Source: Plasmopara viticola (Eukaryota; Oomycota; Peronosporomycetes; Peronosporales; Peronosporaceae). Taken from it: 64,000 nucleotides of DNA. The DNA lies in assembly GCA_001695595.3 (NCBI GenBank), contig MBPM02000026.1:784968-848967 (forward strand). Direction: 5' to 3'. Below are positions 45,420 to 57,446 of the stretch, piece after piece. The position numbers were made by a program, and so were the translations under genes. The notes below the pieces were generated by a model. The model saw nothing but the letters and a program-made list of their open reading frames with translations. It had not been told where the DNA came from and did no database searches. The first letter of the stretch is position 1. Every line of letters begins with the position of its first letter.

Positions 45420-46010
45420 ATGGAGGCAATAGATTGCGCACGCACCTTAAATGCGCTGCTAGCGCTTCCACAAATCAAGCGAATGTGGCATGTGTACCGT
45501 ACTTGGGTAAATGCAGAAGGTGTTGAGGGTGGCATGACGCTCACGCGGCGCGAGCTGCAGTGCGTGCTTGAGTTTCCGGAGCTAGACCAACATTTAAATT
45601 TTCTTTTTGACGCATTCCGCTGCGTCTCGATCAAAGAGAAGCGGATGAATGCGCCTCGCATCGACCTTTTCACGCTGTTGATGACGACAACGTTACTGGC
45701 GCAAGGTGCGCTAACGGACAAGGCGCGTTTTGTGTTTCAGCTTGTTGATCTGGACACGGAGGACGACATTGTGGAGGCAGAGTTGGCGCTTGTGATCAGC
45801 ACATGCTGCAATGGTCTTTACCGACTTGGAATTATAGAGGAAGGGGATAATTTGTCTGAAATGGACGCACTGGCGGTCGCGTACGAAGCGTTTGACTATG
45901 TAGACCTTGAAGACGGAGACAAAATGAGCTTTGCGCTGTTCTTGAAGTGGTGTGTGTTTCATCCAAGGCCGAAGGCGTTGCTGGGCAGGGTCAGTTGTTT
46001 TTTGACATGA
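45420..46010 (+). CDS. Degenerate EF-hand-like protein
   Basis: Single exon, 196 residues from the ATG at 45420. The pattern of helices and the segments DLDTEDDIVEAEL and DYVDLEDGDKMSFALFLKW resemble paired EF-hands. The loop glycine and several ligand positions are replaced, so calcium binding is doubtful. The gene is divergent from the USP gene, with starts 321 bp apart, and probably shares its promoter region. No closer family is recognised. The short tail after PKALLGR could be intron read-through, so the C-terminus is uncertain. Confidence 0.6.
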   Translation: MEAIDCARTLNALLALPQIKRMWHVYRTWVNAEGVEGGMTLTRRELQCVLEFPELDQHLNFLFDAFRCVSIKEKRMNAPRIDLFTLLMTTTLLAQGALTDKARFVFQLVDLDTEDDIVEAELALVISTCCNGLYRLGIIEEGDNLSEMDALAVAYEAFDYVDLEDGDKMSFALFLKWCVFHPRPKALLGRVSCFLT

Positions 46011-47437
46011 GTGATGCTGAACGCGCCAGAAGAACGGACCATTAAGTTACCGAACGCCCTACTTTCAATCAAGTATGCACTTGGGGTCGTCAGGTGATTT
46101 TGCGATCCAAACAACGACTAAATGTGGGAATTGCCATTATTTTGTGCGGACCATATGTATTTGTGCGGTGATCTGGTCTTCTGCTTTCAGATCAAGTTAA
46201 AACTCTTGCTCATCGCAGGTCGTAATAGCGAACGAGCCAATCTATTGCAGCGGGATGGAGATTAGATAGCAAACCAAACTTACTTCAGTGCTTTGCTTAT
46301 GCCATTATACCTTCTTCTAATGCGTTTAAGGAACGTGCCAAAGGCAAAAGTTCGCGACAATGGCAATTCAGAACCTCATGACGTGAAGTCGCTCTGGTCT
46401 GAAGCGACGTCTTGTCCTTCTCTTACAAAAAATTATCACAATACTGTCAGTATTGAGAAAACACCTTTGTCATTCATTAAATCAGTCCGTGGACCAGTGG
46501 TTGGTACACACCCAGGTATATATACCAGAACCAGTAGATGCTTAGCCAAGCTGAATGTCTCGTCGTCTGCCACGAAGCTTTGCGATTTCGACGATAATTG
46601 TAATTAAAGAGTTGATGTTGAGCTCAAGGCAGGTAAACGTTAAAAGATGTCGATTATAGTAAGGATTCTTTCTGTCTCTTGTCGTATAGCTTGCCCCCTT
46701 CGTTTAGGTTGGTGCTCAAAACAAACGGTCAACGTTCGCTCACTATATTGTTAGTAGCAGAAATTAGTTTCCGACTCAGAATATCAAGCAAGTCGGTGAA
46801 GATTAAATTTTAGTGGATTTGAGATAGGATGAATGACTGGTGACGGAGTGATCACTCCTTTGCAATGTACCAACTATATCCGGCTTGGCGGCCCAAGTAT
46901 TTGCCGATGAAGAATTTTGTACACATTCCAACGAGAATACGGTTTGACACGCCCAAGATATGCAGAACGAACACGCTGATACTACAGCCCTCGTGGAGCT
47001 TGAGGCCTAAATGTTACACGATGTAGACCTAAGCAAAAGTACTGCCCAAACTCGACAATTAAATTAGATTGTAAAGATTAATTTTCCAAAGTGAAGCATT
47101 GGCTGCGCCAATTTGAGAAACATACATGCCATCAATTCGCAAGTTGTCGCTGAAGGAAGGAAAAGCATGAGAAAGCCGCTTATTTACTCAAGTCTAGCGT
47201 TTTATCATTGATTTAAGCCCCTTAGAAAAAAACAAACGTGGCTCGGACTGACATCAACAGCTTGTTTACGTTTTTGTTGTCTTGAGTAGCTTCAAGGGCT
47301 CGCAAGACACTACAACTGCATAGTCGTTAGCTGTTCACAAAGATTACTATCTTGCTGTAGCCCCTCCGGCTTATACTTGCGTGTTCTAATCACCAAATGA
47401 ATCCTGATGTTGAGTAGATGAGACTGCTGCACCTCAC
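46011..47437. other. Intergenic 1.4 kb, nothing recognised
   Basis: One + strand frame (46299-46607) without signal peptide or domain. I saw no signal-peptide/RxLR pattern. The rest is AT-rich. Confidence 0.4.
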
Positions 47438-47833
47438 TTATGCATTAAGTGCCTCGCACTCATCGATCCAGTCCGTATACACATCAATCGGTGCGCTCAA
47501 ATCTGCTCATATCAACACGTGACGATTAGAAACAATTTTTGGTACAATTAACACAGCAATCGAGTTATAAAGCGAAGCGCTCACAATGTATAGACGTCTG
47601 GAAGCTTTCGGTACACACGCGGCAAGACAAATGACCAACGTTGCGTTCACGGTCCCTATGTGGGGTATAAAAATAGATTATATACCAGCACAATAATGCA
47701 AGTCAGACCAGATGGCGTACATTTTGCATTCGACAGCATCGTCATGCGAGCAAAAAGGACACTTGAACACGGTGGAAACGACTTGCTTTTTACGCGTCTG
47801 GATCTTCTTGGTAGACTTCTTCCGCCGGCCCAT
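47438..47833 (-). CDS. ELOF1: ELOF1 / Elf1, transcription elongation factor 1
   Basis: A three-exon gene rebuilt by hand: 47833-47721, 47655-47585 and 47502-47438, with introns of 65 and 82 bp; 82 residues, the normal length. The N-terminus MGRRKKSTKK is basic. Zinc-ribbon pairs are CPFC in exon 1 and CRVC in exon 2, followed by ESFQTSIHYLSAPIDVYTDW and ECEAL at the end. This is the conserved small zinc-ribbon factor that rides with RNA polymerase II and supports elongation and transcription-coupled repair. The two phase joins (AT|G and T|AT) restore conserved Met and Tyr codons exactly. It is short enough to be missed by ORF calling. Confidence 0.95.
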
Positions 47834-47955
47834 GGCTCTAAGTCGTGGTCTTCTTGACTGCGGTTCCGAGCTTGTGTTTCTTGATGAGAGAAATTAAAAA
47901 TGGTAACCAATAACGGTACGCTTACAGTGAAAATTTACTTATGAGAACTTCTCAT

Positions 47956-47970
47956 TAGTGATGGGGACGT
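47956..47970 (+). repeat. hAT left terminal inverted repeat
   Basis: TAGTGATGGGGACGT directly follows the duplication CTTCTCAT. It pairs with the right TIR with one mismatch. Confidence 0.9.
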
Positions 47971-48096
47971 AAACGGTGTTAACGTAAAAAAAATGTAGTT
48001 CCCGTTCCCGTCCAGGGTTCCCGTTCACGTTTTTTTAGACGTTGTTTGACGTCTCGGGAAAGACACTGTAACCTATCAAACCAATGGTTTAAAACC

Positions 48097-48423
48097 ATAC
48101 CATGTTCAATGCTTCAAAAAAGGTTGGGGTGACGCCCTCCTTCCAAGCGAGGGGCCTGAATGCTCACGCGCTTCGGGCAGGTGCTCTCGGGCATCTGCAG
48201 GTCTCTAACGAGTCTCACCCTCGACGCGACGGTCTCCAGCACCAGGACGCCACCTGGGCTCTTACCAAGTCAGCGCTAAACGGTGCTGGCTCCACTGCCC
48301 GCCGAACGAGACCCGACGTATGCGGACACCACTCTATGCCGTGGACTAGCCAGACTGAGCCTAGCACGTGCATAACTTGGCAACGCGATAACGTAATACA
48401 ATACAATACAATACCATGTTCAA
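48097..48423 (+). mobile_element. LINE-derived element, short class, copy D, nested in the hAT
   Basis: Body about 48110-48410 (301 bp), plus orientation, with a 13-bp duplication ATACCATGTTCAA (48097-48109 and 48411-48423; the first bases may belong to the tail). It has the family 5' signature, the jump from CTCCAGCACCAGG to the ATWALTKS island, and the family 3' end with an (ACAAT)n tail. It lacks the A-rich linker and part of the sequence after it, so it is about 20 bp shorter than copy C. It lies entirely inside the hAT element, so it inserted after it. Confidence 0.87.
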
Positions 48424-48562
48424 GCTGCACAAACATAAGAACGGACGGGAGAAGAGTTTTTAAGACAAGTCGGCTGCTGGCACATTAAAGGTGATGTGAG
48501 TTGTGCAAAAAGTTTATTTACAACATGTAACTCTTTAGCACGTTTCTACCGTACGTCTTCAG

Positions 48563-50863
48563 CTACTCCTCTGGTTCCTCGCCAATCGTATTGCTGTAAA
48601 GAAAAATGAGATCTCTTAGGTTGGAAGAAGACAACCTATTACGCCGTGCTGTAATAATGTTTCCTGCCCACGAGAAGCAGCGCTCTGAAGGTACTGATGT
48701 AGCTACCATGCCAAAATATTTCCTCGCAATAGGAGCTAAGAGCGGAAAATCACTGCCATTTTCGCGCCACCACTTGAGACCATCGTCAAGTTGCTGTGTT
48801 TTCGACTTCTGCTTCTGGCACGTATTTTCTTGTGCCTTTTGATGGGATCTATCGTAGTATCGATTCACCTCTGCTTCTACTTTTGCACGAAGCGACAACC
48901 CGTTTTGCACTTGAGGATGAGGCGATCTTCGCTTGCGTCCAAGGAGATCATTTATGAAGTTTTCTTCTTCATCGCTATCCTCATCGGAGCACGTGCTGTA
49001 GATATCATCGACGGCATTAGCACCAGCAGAGCGCATTGCCTCGCTCACCAAGAACTCCCTCCCTTCTATTTTTTCTGTTGCGTTCAGTGACTCACCATGC
49101 ACGAATTGAGGATCAAGCAAGCAGCAATATTTCACATCCAAAGGTAATTGCTTGAATCTTTTTCGGAGCAAAAACAAGAAAAACCGACGGACGAGATGCA
49201 TGCGTTCCAGCACCGAGCTATAGTAATATTCTCCAGCGTGAGCAGGCGATATTTTGGCAAATATCCTCTGCTTTAATAGTCGCTTTTCAAGAAGGCGTAT
49301 ACATGGATATATCAACGTAGCAGTGGGGTATGTTCCACCTGATAGTGTCTTGGTTACCAGCTCAAAAACCACGAGAAGCTTGTCGAGGCATTGGATGCTA
49401 AACCACATTTCTCCAGTGGGCCTCACAAACTTGCGTCGCTGAACTCTTCTTTGCCTTTCGTTGTCAATATAAACTCCATGAATGATTGGATACTAGGACG
49501 AAGTTGCAGAAGGCGTTGAATCATGTGATGCGTGCTATTCCAGCGAGTGGCTACATCTGAAATAACGGTAAGAGGTACGGCCACATTTTGTAGCGACTTC
49601 AACTTGTCTTTTCCTTTAGAACTTTTGTTGAAGTAGTGAACAATTTTGCGAAAGCTAGAAACATGCATTCTTGTTTCACTCATGGCTTGCTTCATAGCGT
49701 TTAGAATTGAAGTTGTTGTCCGCACACTAAGACAACCATCAAGAAGACCTCCATCCATCGTGTCATCAGCATTAACGTTAAGTGGCTCAGATTCATGCGA
49801 AACGTTGTCTATCGAACTTGCAATCGTTTGGGATTCAATCTCTACCAGTTCTTGCTCCAAGAACGCAATAGCTTCCAGTTCAATTGCAGGGTCCTCAATC
49901 CACTGCTCCTCCTCATCTTCAATGTCAGCAATATTTTCAACCTCCTCCCTACCTTCCTCGTTCCCGTCATTATCCTCTTCCACATTTGTCACTTCGACAC
50001 TTGTTTTTGAGAGAGCTCCTGATACAATCAAATGTAGCGTATGCGCCACGCATTCGAAGTGCTGCACACCTAGCGCATCACACGCACTGACAATGTTCGA
50101 CCCGTTATCACGTACCATTTTGGTAACGCGAGAAACATCTAGACCCCACTTGCGCATGAGCCCGCCCAGTTTGCATTTAATCCTGGGTGCCAGTGTGCTT
50201 CCCACGAAAACTCATAACATCCAAAGTGTACGTCATCATCTCAAAATTGGAATTCACAAAATGAATAGTTAGCGAAATATAGCTATCTGTTGCTCGAGAT
50301 GTCCACATGTCAGATGTGAGAGAATAGAAGTCTGCATCTTCAGCAATCTGCGTCTTTACCAGCGATCGCTTGAACTGACAGTGATTTTGCATTTTTTCAG
50401 TTATAGTGCGGCGAGAGGGTAGCTCGTACAGACCTCTCATCAACGTCAAGAAAACACGAAGCTCCTTGTCGTCGGCAACACTTAGTGGGCGCAGTCGTTT
50501 GGCAATCCAATCAATGAAAGCTCTGGTGGCCATCTCTTCGTCAGCTGGATCGATCTTTCTTGTTCTCTTTCTCGGAGAAAACATCATTGCATCAGATTTT
50601 CGCGTTGCATGAAGTGCGATCGCCACTCGCCTGGATGCCTGTTCACGCCCAGCTCTGCTGAGATCTTGTGGATGTTTCTCATTCATGTGCTTTCGAATGC
50701 TGGCGCTACTTCCTGATTTAAAGCTGAAAGAACTTTTGCACTTTAGACAATAAGCCAAGTTTGTATCAGACGATTCCCACGCCTTCTTTCCCGGTGGTAG
50801 CTGTGCGTTTGGAGCTATAAGTCAGATGAACGACCAGTAATCGTCCTTCTTAATACGGCGCAT
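48563..50863 (-). pseudogene. hAT-family transposase with BED finger, two run-length frameshifts and one stop
   Basis: Reads from the ATG at 50863 (MRRIKKDDYWSFI), which meets an in-frame TGA at 50824-50822. It then continues open through a BED-type zinc finger (AYCLKCKSSF..SIRKHMNEKH), the DDE-region segments SLTSDMWTSRATDSY and TKMVRDNGSNIVSACDALG, AHTLHLIV and SDVATRWNSTHHMIQRLL. The C-terminal hAT dimerisation domain has WWRENGSDFPLLAPIARKYF, TSVPSERCFSWAGN and RNRLSSSNLRDLIFL. The frame moves by one base at a CCC run (50185-50187) and at an AAA run on the plus strand (49427-49429). Apart from these three lesions the frame is open to the TAG at 48563. It is either a recently inactivated transposase or an active one with base-calling errors. 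An acidic insert lies between conserved blocks. Confidence 0.85.
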
Positions 50864-51058
50864 CTTAAACAGGGGCGGCGGCGTAGGATCATTCGATGGT
50901 GGAAGCTCCATCTGGGGACGATGCGTTGTAGGCTCTTTCTTCTATCCTGCCGTTCAAAACTGCTCGTGTGGTGTACTATACATTAATGTTGCCGGGACGT
51001 CTCAAAACGTTTGCAATACGTCAACGGATACCGGCTTAACGTTTTTAACGTTGAGCTG

Positions 51059-51073
51059 ACGTCCCCATCTCTA
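51059..51073 (-). repeat. hAT right terminal inverted repeat
   Basis: Reads ACGTCCCCATCTCTA on the plus strand, the inverse of the left TIR with one mismatch, and is followed by the duplication CTTCTCAT. Confidence 0.9.
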
Positions 51074-51081
51074 CTTCTCAT

Positions 51082-51386
51082 AATGAAGATCCTCTACTAT
51101 TCTGTACCGCTTGAAGACTCTGAAATAGAATTAGTCCCGATATGCCGTAGCATGAGTACGTAATCTAGCCAAACCAAAAAAAATTGCAAAGAGAATCACT
51201 GTATAAATTATCGGCCTCGGCGACAAGATCACACATCACCCTATACACAAAAGGCGAGCACCAAGTCATACGAACTTCCGTCAACTAAGAAGTACCTCTT
51301 ATAATAGAAAGAGACTGAACTTGTCACAGCAATTTACGCGGGACATTATCCCTCTAATGATTATTTCTTCAAAATCTGTCGTGTAC
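51082..51386. other. Intergenic, nothing recognised
   Basis: Sequence between the hAT element and the short retroelement copy E. Confidence 0.4.
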
Positions 51387-51738
51387 CACGACAACAGTAT
51401 TGTATTGTATTGTATTACGTTATCGCGTTGCCAAGTTATGCACGTGTTAGGCTCAGTCTGGCTAGTCCACGGCATAGAGTGGTGTTCGCATACGTCGAGT
51501 CTCGTTCGGCGGGCAGTGCAGCCAGCACCGAGGTCGTGAGGGTCTTCCATTATTTTTTTAATTTCTGACTTGGTAAAAGCCCAAGTGGCGCTCTGGTACT
51601 GGAGACCGTCGCGTCGAGGGTGAGACTCGTTAGAGACCTGCAGATGCCCGAGAGCACCTGCCCGAAGCGCGCGAGCATTTAGCCCCCGCGCTTGGAAGGA
51701 GGGCGTCCCCCAACCTTTCCCGTAAACACGCCAACAGT
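51387..51738 (-). mobile_element. LINE-derived element, short class, copy E
   Basis: Body 51399-51726 (328 bp), minus orientation, with a 12-bp duplication CACGACAACAGT / CACGCCAACAGT (51387-51398 and 51727-51738; one mismatch). It has the same three-part layout as copy C: family 5' end, ATWALTKS island, A-rich linker before AATGGAAGACCCTCACG, and family 3' end with an (ACAAT)n tail. Confidence 0.85.
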
Positions 51739-54700
51739 CTTACCAAATTTCTATCAAAAATGGTTTCCCCTCACTTAGACTAAAATTGGAGTACTTGTTG
51801 ACTTCTACACAAAAAGTTAACTTGGCTTGGTCCATGACTAAGCAGACACCGCGAAAAGCTGCTTGGCCGGGTCACTTAGCAATGACCAAGCCAGTCTGTT
51901 TTTTTGTTTTAAACTGAAAGAGTCTCTACTCTTGGTTCTAAGGCGGCGTCCACAGCGATGGTTGCGCCTACGCTGTGGACCGCGAGCTAAAAATGGTTCG
52001 CCCGCCGAAGAGGTACTCGAGCAAAGGAGAATTTAAGAAAATTTCAGCCCCACCACAATTAGAAATACGTGCATGCCGTTCACATTTACCCGAAGATACT
52101 CATTGACCTTTGAATTCGATTAAGAGAAGCGCCACAAGCGCTTTGAGCCCTCGCCTGTCTATTTACTCACTAAAGGGCAACGACACCTGACGTCAGCAAC
52201 AATGCTGTCAAAATGATATTGCCGACAAGATTGGTTGCTGTACTTGTCGTCGAATTCATTCGTCAGGCAAAAGCCTTATCCGTGATGACAAAAGATATCA
52301 TCTTTTGAGATAAAATTTATAGAAGGATGCCCTCGTTTATTACGTCATCAGCGTTGGGGAGCACAAGTGAAAGTCGCCAACACACACTAAATTCCACGGG
52401 TACGACCAGTGACCAAAATTGATTTAGCTGGCGATGGACCTCGCGACTCGTCCACCGCTGGAATTCGACGCAGTCCGCCATCTCGTGTGAGATCCACTTT
52501 TTTCGGACATATAAAGAAGAGCATCTTCTGAAGTAGTAAATCGAAGTAAACGTGCCGATTAGTACGCTCATCTGCTTCGTGCCCCATGAAGTCTCTTTCA
52601 AGAAGCTTCTCGCGCGACGTGTATTTGAAAAGTGGTGTTCGCTTAGGTCCTACGGCGGCAAATCGCGCTCCTTAGCACTGCAACAAATCCACTTCAAAAT
52701 CTCTCATGGTGTCGTATAGAGCCATAAAGGCTTGTATCTGGTTGAGGGATAAAAGATGACTGTTTTTTGCTACGTTTTACTGAAAGAAACATTTGAAAAT
52801 TCGGTGAATCAAAACGGTGTTACAGTATAAAAAAACGCCACAGTGGACGAAGTCTCTTACGTTTGTAGGATCAAAGTACAACTTGGTGTCGGCAATAGCT
52901 TACTTCTAAGATGTCTCAGCTTCACTGTAACGCCGTCTCAAGTGAAGAAAGCCTAAACCCCAAGCACAATTCTGAAGCCATGCCTACCATACCCCAACAT
53001 GCGGTAAACGACTGTCATTTACTTACGAAGTACTTGTTTTTCTGATGCCAGATCGGTCCACAGCTCTCACGAGCTTTAAACATGAAATAATCGCACCACT
53101 TCATAAAAAGCGCGTTGTGTCCATGAAAGCGCCTCTAGCTCACTATGCACTTAGTATGTGTTTTCTGGAAATTATTCAGCATCTGAGTTTACCGCTCCCG
53201 CCTCGGCCTTGTGCTTTTTTCAATAAAAGCACCTCTTGTACTACCGAGTGTACGCGCTCGCGATTGCTCGTAAGACCGGCTTTGAAGGTTAAGCTATAGC
53301 GTTTTGAAGATTTTGCAAGAATGGGCTCGCTTGGCCACATTTTCATGAGCTTTATAGTCAAATCGACCGTCGAGTGTCCCAGAGCGACATGTCCAAACCT
53401 TGTCGAGAAGCAGTCTTTTCCCGTCTAAGTTAGCGTTAGAAATAGCTAGCTGCTTAAAGTGCAGCGACTTGATCGTATAGCCAATATAAAGGTAACAACG
53501 GACCCCATCACTTGCCGTATGACCACCCGTAATTGTTTTATCAGCAAGACCGAATGTGTAGACATTACTTTGAGATAAGGCCAAGAAAAGGAACTTGTAT
53601 TCGACTCGGAGTCCTAATGATAGGTAATAAAAACTATTACGACGCTCTTCATGAAATGTTGTATGCGTCAAGATGGCCAATTGACCGGCCACCGTATTAA
53701 CGATAAAGTTTCGGCATCTCAGCATTGTCAGATGGGCGATGATAGTAAACCTTTTGACCATAAAACGAGAATAGTGGATCGTAATCTTTATAAATAAGTT
53801 CTAGACCTCATTCCGATAATAATGTGTTCGTGTGATTTTCGGCATTGGCATTTTACTTAATGCATATCCACGCCGTCAAGTGACGCGAATATGGAGCGCC
53901 TCAAACTAATGTGTCATAGTATGCATATCACAAATGGGAAGTCAGCTCTTGTCACCATTTAATTGATATAAATCGTTGACGGCGATGCTCGTAAATTTCC
54001 ATCGTGCCTTCGCTTACATATTTATTCTACGATATTTTTTCAGTTTTGTGCTCTTTACATAGGTTTCCATCCCAGCGTTCTATAAAACGAATGTCAAAGT
54101 TTCCATAAGTTGGCGATTGCGATGGAACACAAGCAGCAAGCAAGTGTCGTACTTAAAGCCAACGACGACGATCATTATAGAATTTAATTTCAAGAGCATG
54201 CTCATAAGTTTGTTGGATAACGCTAACATTAAATTGGTCCAAAGATCGACAAATCCAAAATTTGGACCGACATCAGCATAAATCTTTCATTACATAAGTA
54301 CACGGAGTCTAGAGAGCTGAACTAGTGAGTGGTTCGGGTTGAGACCCAGCTCTCATCAGCTATCCGCAACACAGATGGTCTTGAGTAAGTAACTATTTAC
54401 GCGTTGGTCTACCTTTTCCGAGGACAAGACTTTCGAAATTGATAAGTTTAATCGTACGGTGTGCACTTGACCTAATTTATGAATTGCGTCTCTTGCCTTG
54501 CTAATTACGTAAAGCTGATTTTTTGGTACATTAAATACTTAATCCTTGCAAGAAAACTGTAATAGAGGCTCAGAAAATATACTAATTCAAACAGGTCTTG
54601 TGCTTTTTAAGACTGGCAAAACGTTTGGATGTGTAAATTTTATTGTTGACCCCAAATTCAGCCATGGATGGCCTGTCGACCCTCGAATGTAGCTTCTCTG

Positions 54701-57446
54701 CGCACATAGTGCGTGGTGTATCTTTAAGCACAAAGTTGACTATTCCGTCTGATCATCTGACTGCGGTTGACATCAGCAAGCAAAATCCTACTGAAAGTAT
54801 CAGCGTTTGACAACGCAAACCGGCTAATCGCAGGCTCCTTTTTGGCTCCTCCGTGTTCGGATGGACTTGTCATAGAAGCGACTTCAAATGAACATCCCTG
54901 ATGTTTGTTACCTACTTTTTTGGCTGGAACAATAGCTGAACCCACCAAACTACTCTTGCGGCACACGAGCCCTTTTTTCTTCGGCAAGCCAAAGTCTCAT
55001 AAATACCCAGCAGTCATAGCAAACTCTGTGAAGAAGCCGGCAGGTTTGACCCTTTGGTAGTCAGGACCGCCAATATATTCTGGAAATCTTAAAGTTACTG
55101 CCAATAAAGACATCATGTGCCCACAGATGTACATCGTAACTCAGATCTTGGTCGTTTGATGGAACAGCTTGGTTGGATCTGGAAGATCTATCCTGTCGTT
55201 AAGCAGGACACTTGCCCGCTCATTCAAAACTATTGCAAACGTGTCAGAAAATCAAGCACACTACTTTGTCATCATTGCCAACAATTGGGAAACGAGCTGA
55301 CGGCTGTGAGTCGGCATCAGCCTGGTATGTCTTACTGCTTTGTTCGTATCGGAATGCGATGCGTATACAAAATTTTGTTAGCGGGTGTCATGGATCCCCA
55401 ACCCACAGTGAGTATCGTACTTTTACAGGTAGACACCAAGAACGAGTAGCACAGTTCCGCAATAAGGTAATCAGATTGCAACTTAAATTGATACCAGTGT
55501 CGAGAGCGGAACGAAGATTCTTTATAAATCGACAGGTCAACGGGTCGTCGTGCCGCGACAGGTGCGCTTTAATTATCGACACTTATCGAGGTGCCGCAGC
55601 TACTAAACTCAAAGCACTGGAATATACTGAGATCTCGACTAAAAGTACCCATTTTCTTGCGATGATAATGTTAAAGATGAAAATATTTATGAAGACATAT
55701 CTTCATCCTTCATACTTGACGAAGATCTCTTAAATACATAAAAGGCTACGCTTTCGAAACATCTCTAGTCTAAAAGTACTTTGGTGTGATCTAGCATTCA
55801 TACTTGCTTATATGCGCAGGCGTGATTGATACTTGGCTCATATGAGACTCAAAGGGAGAAGCGTATCACCATCTAAAGCGCCCCTCATAAATTCAAGCTA
55901 AATTGACACTCTTAAGGCAGATTTGTGGGGTAGGCCAACTCACGTCTTTCTAATATCGTTCGTAAAACCTATCATGTAGGTTGGAAAGGACAAGCCCATG
56001 GTTATGACATGGAGGTTTTAACACAAGCATTCTGGCGAAGCGATCATCGATAGCTCAGGTGAATAGTTTAAGATCCCGGAATGATAGGTCTTGGGCATGA
56101 TCTGCATTCTCTACCAGATGAGCGAGATTGCCCTTATGCGGGACAGGTTTAATTGTGTGATAAGGCAATGATCATTGCAAAGAAAAGTGCGATTTTATTA
56201 ATGTCTTCCTCCAAAGAATACGAAGAACAATGGCATGGTGCGGAATTTGATACCTCCGCACTTGACACCGACGTTTCAAGCACAAATCCGAATGGAAGGT
56301 GGCGATAAGTTCAGGTATGTCTTTTGCTTTCCGTTTGCATATCGTTGCGGATATCGTTTTAAGTTTCCATCCTTTATCTATCCAGCGTTGGAGAAACGAC
56401 TTGAAGTTCTGTGCATCCCTACGAGCATAGGTCAATTCTTTCGAGCTGACGTCATAAGACGGATTTTAAATTCCTTAAACAATAGTTTGTCGCGATTTTT
56501 TTTTACAAGAACTGCAATTTAATGGCGTCTTGCTCAAGATTGGAGTCTTGAAGGTGCTCATGTTCACTACAAAAGCTTGAGTTGCAAGACAGCAAACGCT
56601 TCTTGCTACTTTTGAACAAACCTTCGTTTAAGTTTGCGCTACACAAAATCTAGATCGAGAAACTATTCATCACTTTAACACGTTACTAGGACATTAGATA
56701 GAGTTTGGTTTTATGTTCGCACAGTGTCCATGTACTCACTCGGACTTGCCCTCCTTTTTATGCCGAATGGGCACATAAATAAGGCATTACGATCATGGTG
56801 GTGTCAATCTACCTGTTGCACTTTTCATAATAATGATGAATTTCTCACAGCGCTGTGTGTAAGTTAAAAAAATTATCAAATTGCCGCAAATGTAAGGCGA
56901 CTTATAAGACGTCGTTCTTTCGGTGCCGAGTAAATCTTTAATTTTGTGGCGAGTAGACGAGTAGCGACGGGCACGATTCGGCGCAGACGTGATTCTACAT
57001 CTTACCAATGGTTTCGATTATACGCGGTCACAATTAAAGCATTGATTTCAATCAAGATATCTTGATACGCATTGCAATTTATTCATTCTTGATGAACCAC
57101 CAGAATTATTTCTCACCGTCATAGCGGACAAAAGGCAAACGCCATAGGAAACAAATTCTACATTTGGTGACAGTCGATCAGAGAGAGCTTTCAAACCGCT
57201 TCGCTCAGAATCAAGCAAAGTATGGTAGTTTGCTCATGTAGACGCAAATCACAATTTTTTTCTGCCAAATCTTCGAAAGCCAGAATGTGTGTACAGTACG
57301 GATACAGCTATACACTGAGCTCTAGCTTTTTGTTTTGTTCCGCAACATAGGCCAGCCAGCATTACGTTGCGGTAAGGGGGAGTGCCTAACACCCGCTCAT
57401 TCTTTCGATCCTCCAACTTAAAAAGACAGAAGGACATCTATTGACA
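51739..57446. other. Gene-poor 5.7-kb stretch with unidentified frames
   Basis: A minus-strand segment at about 52380-52750 has an open stretch (KRTPLFKYTSREKLLERDF, YFDLLLQKMLFFICPKK) that faintly recalls a PH-domain strand pattern and looks like a broken host gene. A 155-codon ATG frame on the minus strand (53294-53761) and + strand frames at 55117-55733 show no known domain. I call none of them as genes. No RNA gene or terminal repeat was recognised. Confidence 0.4.

Larger units (their letters stand above)
47948..51081 (-). mobile_element. Complete hAT DNA transposon with TIRs and 8-bp target duplication
   Basis: Element 47956-51073, 3118 bp. Perfect 8-bp duplications CTTCTCAT flank it (47948-47955 and 51074-51081), the hAT signature length. 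Terminal inverted repeats TAGTGATGGGGACGT and TAGAGATGGGGACGT match at 14 of 15 positions. Subterminal sequences near both ends contain repeated AACGTTT/AACGT and GACGT motifs, possible transposase sites. The transposase is on the minus strand. A short LINE-derived element (about 48110-48410) is nested between the left TIR and the transposase stop; without it and its duplication the transposon is about 2.8 kb. Confidence 0.92.

Noticed and set aside
53294..53761. 155-codon ATG frame on the minus strand
   Set aside because: No domain or signal peptide recognised and no supporting context; may be decayed sequence.
54724..54987. Basic minus-strand frame beginning LPKKKGLVCRK
   Set aside because: Starts with TTG and has no recognised motif; too short to call.
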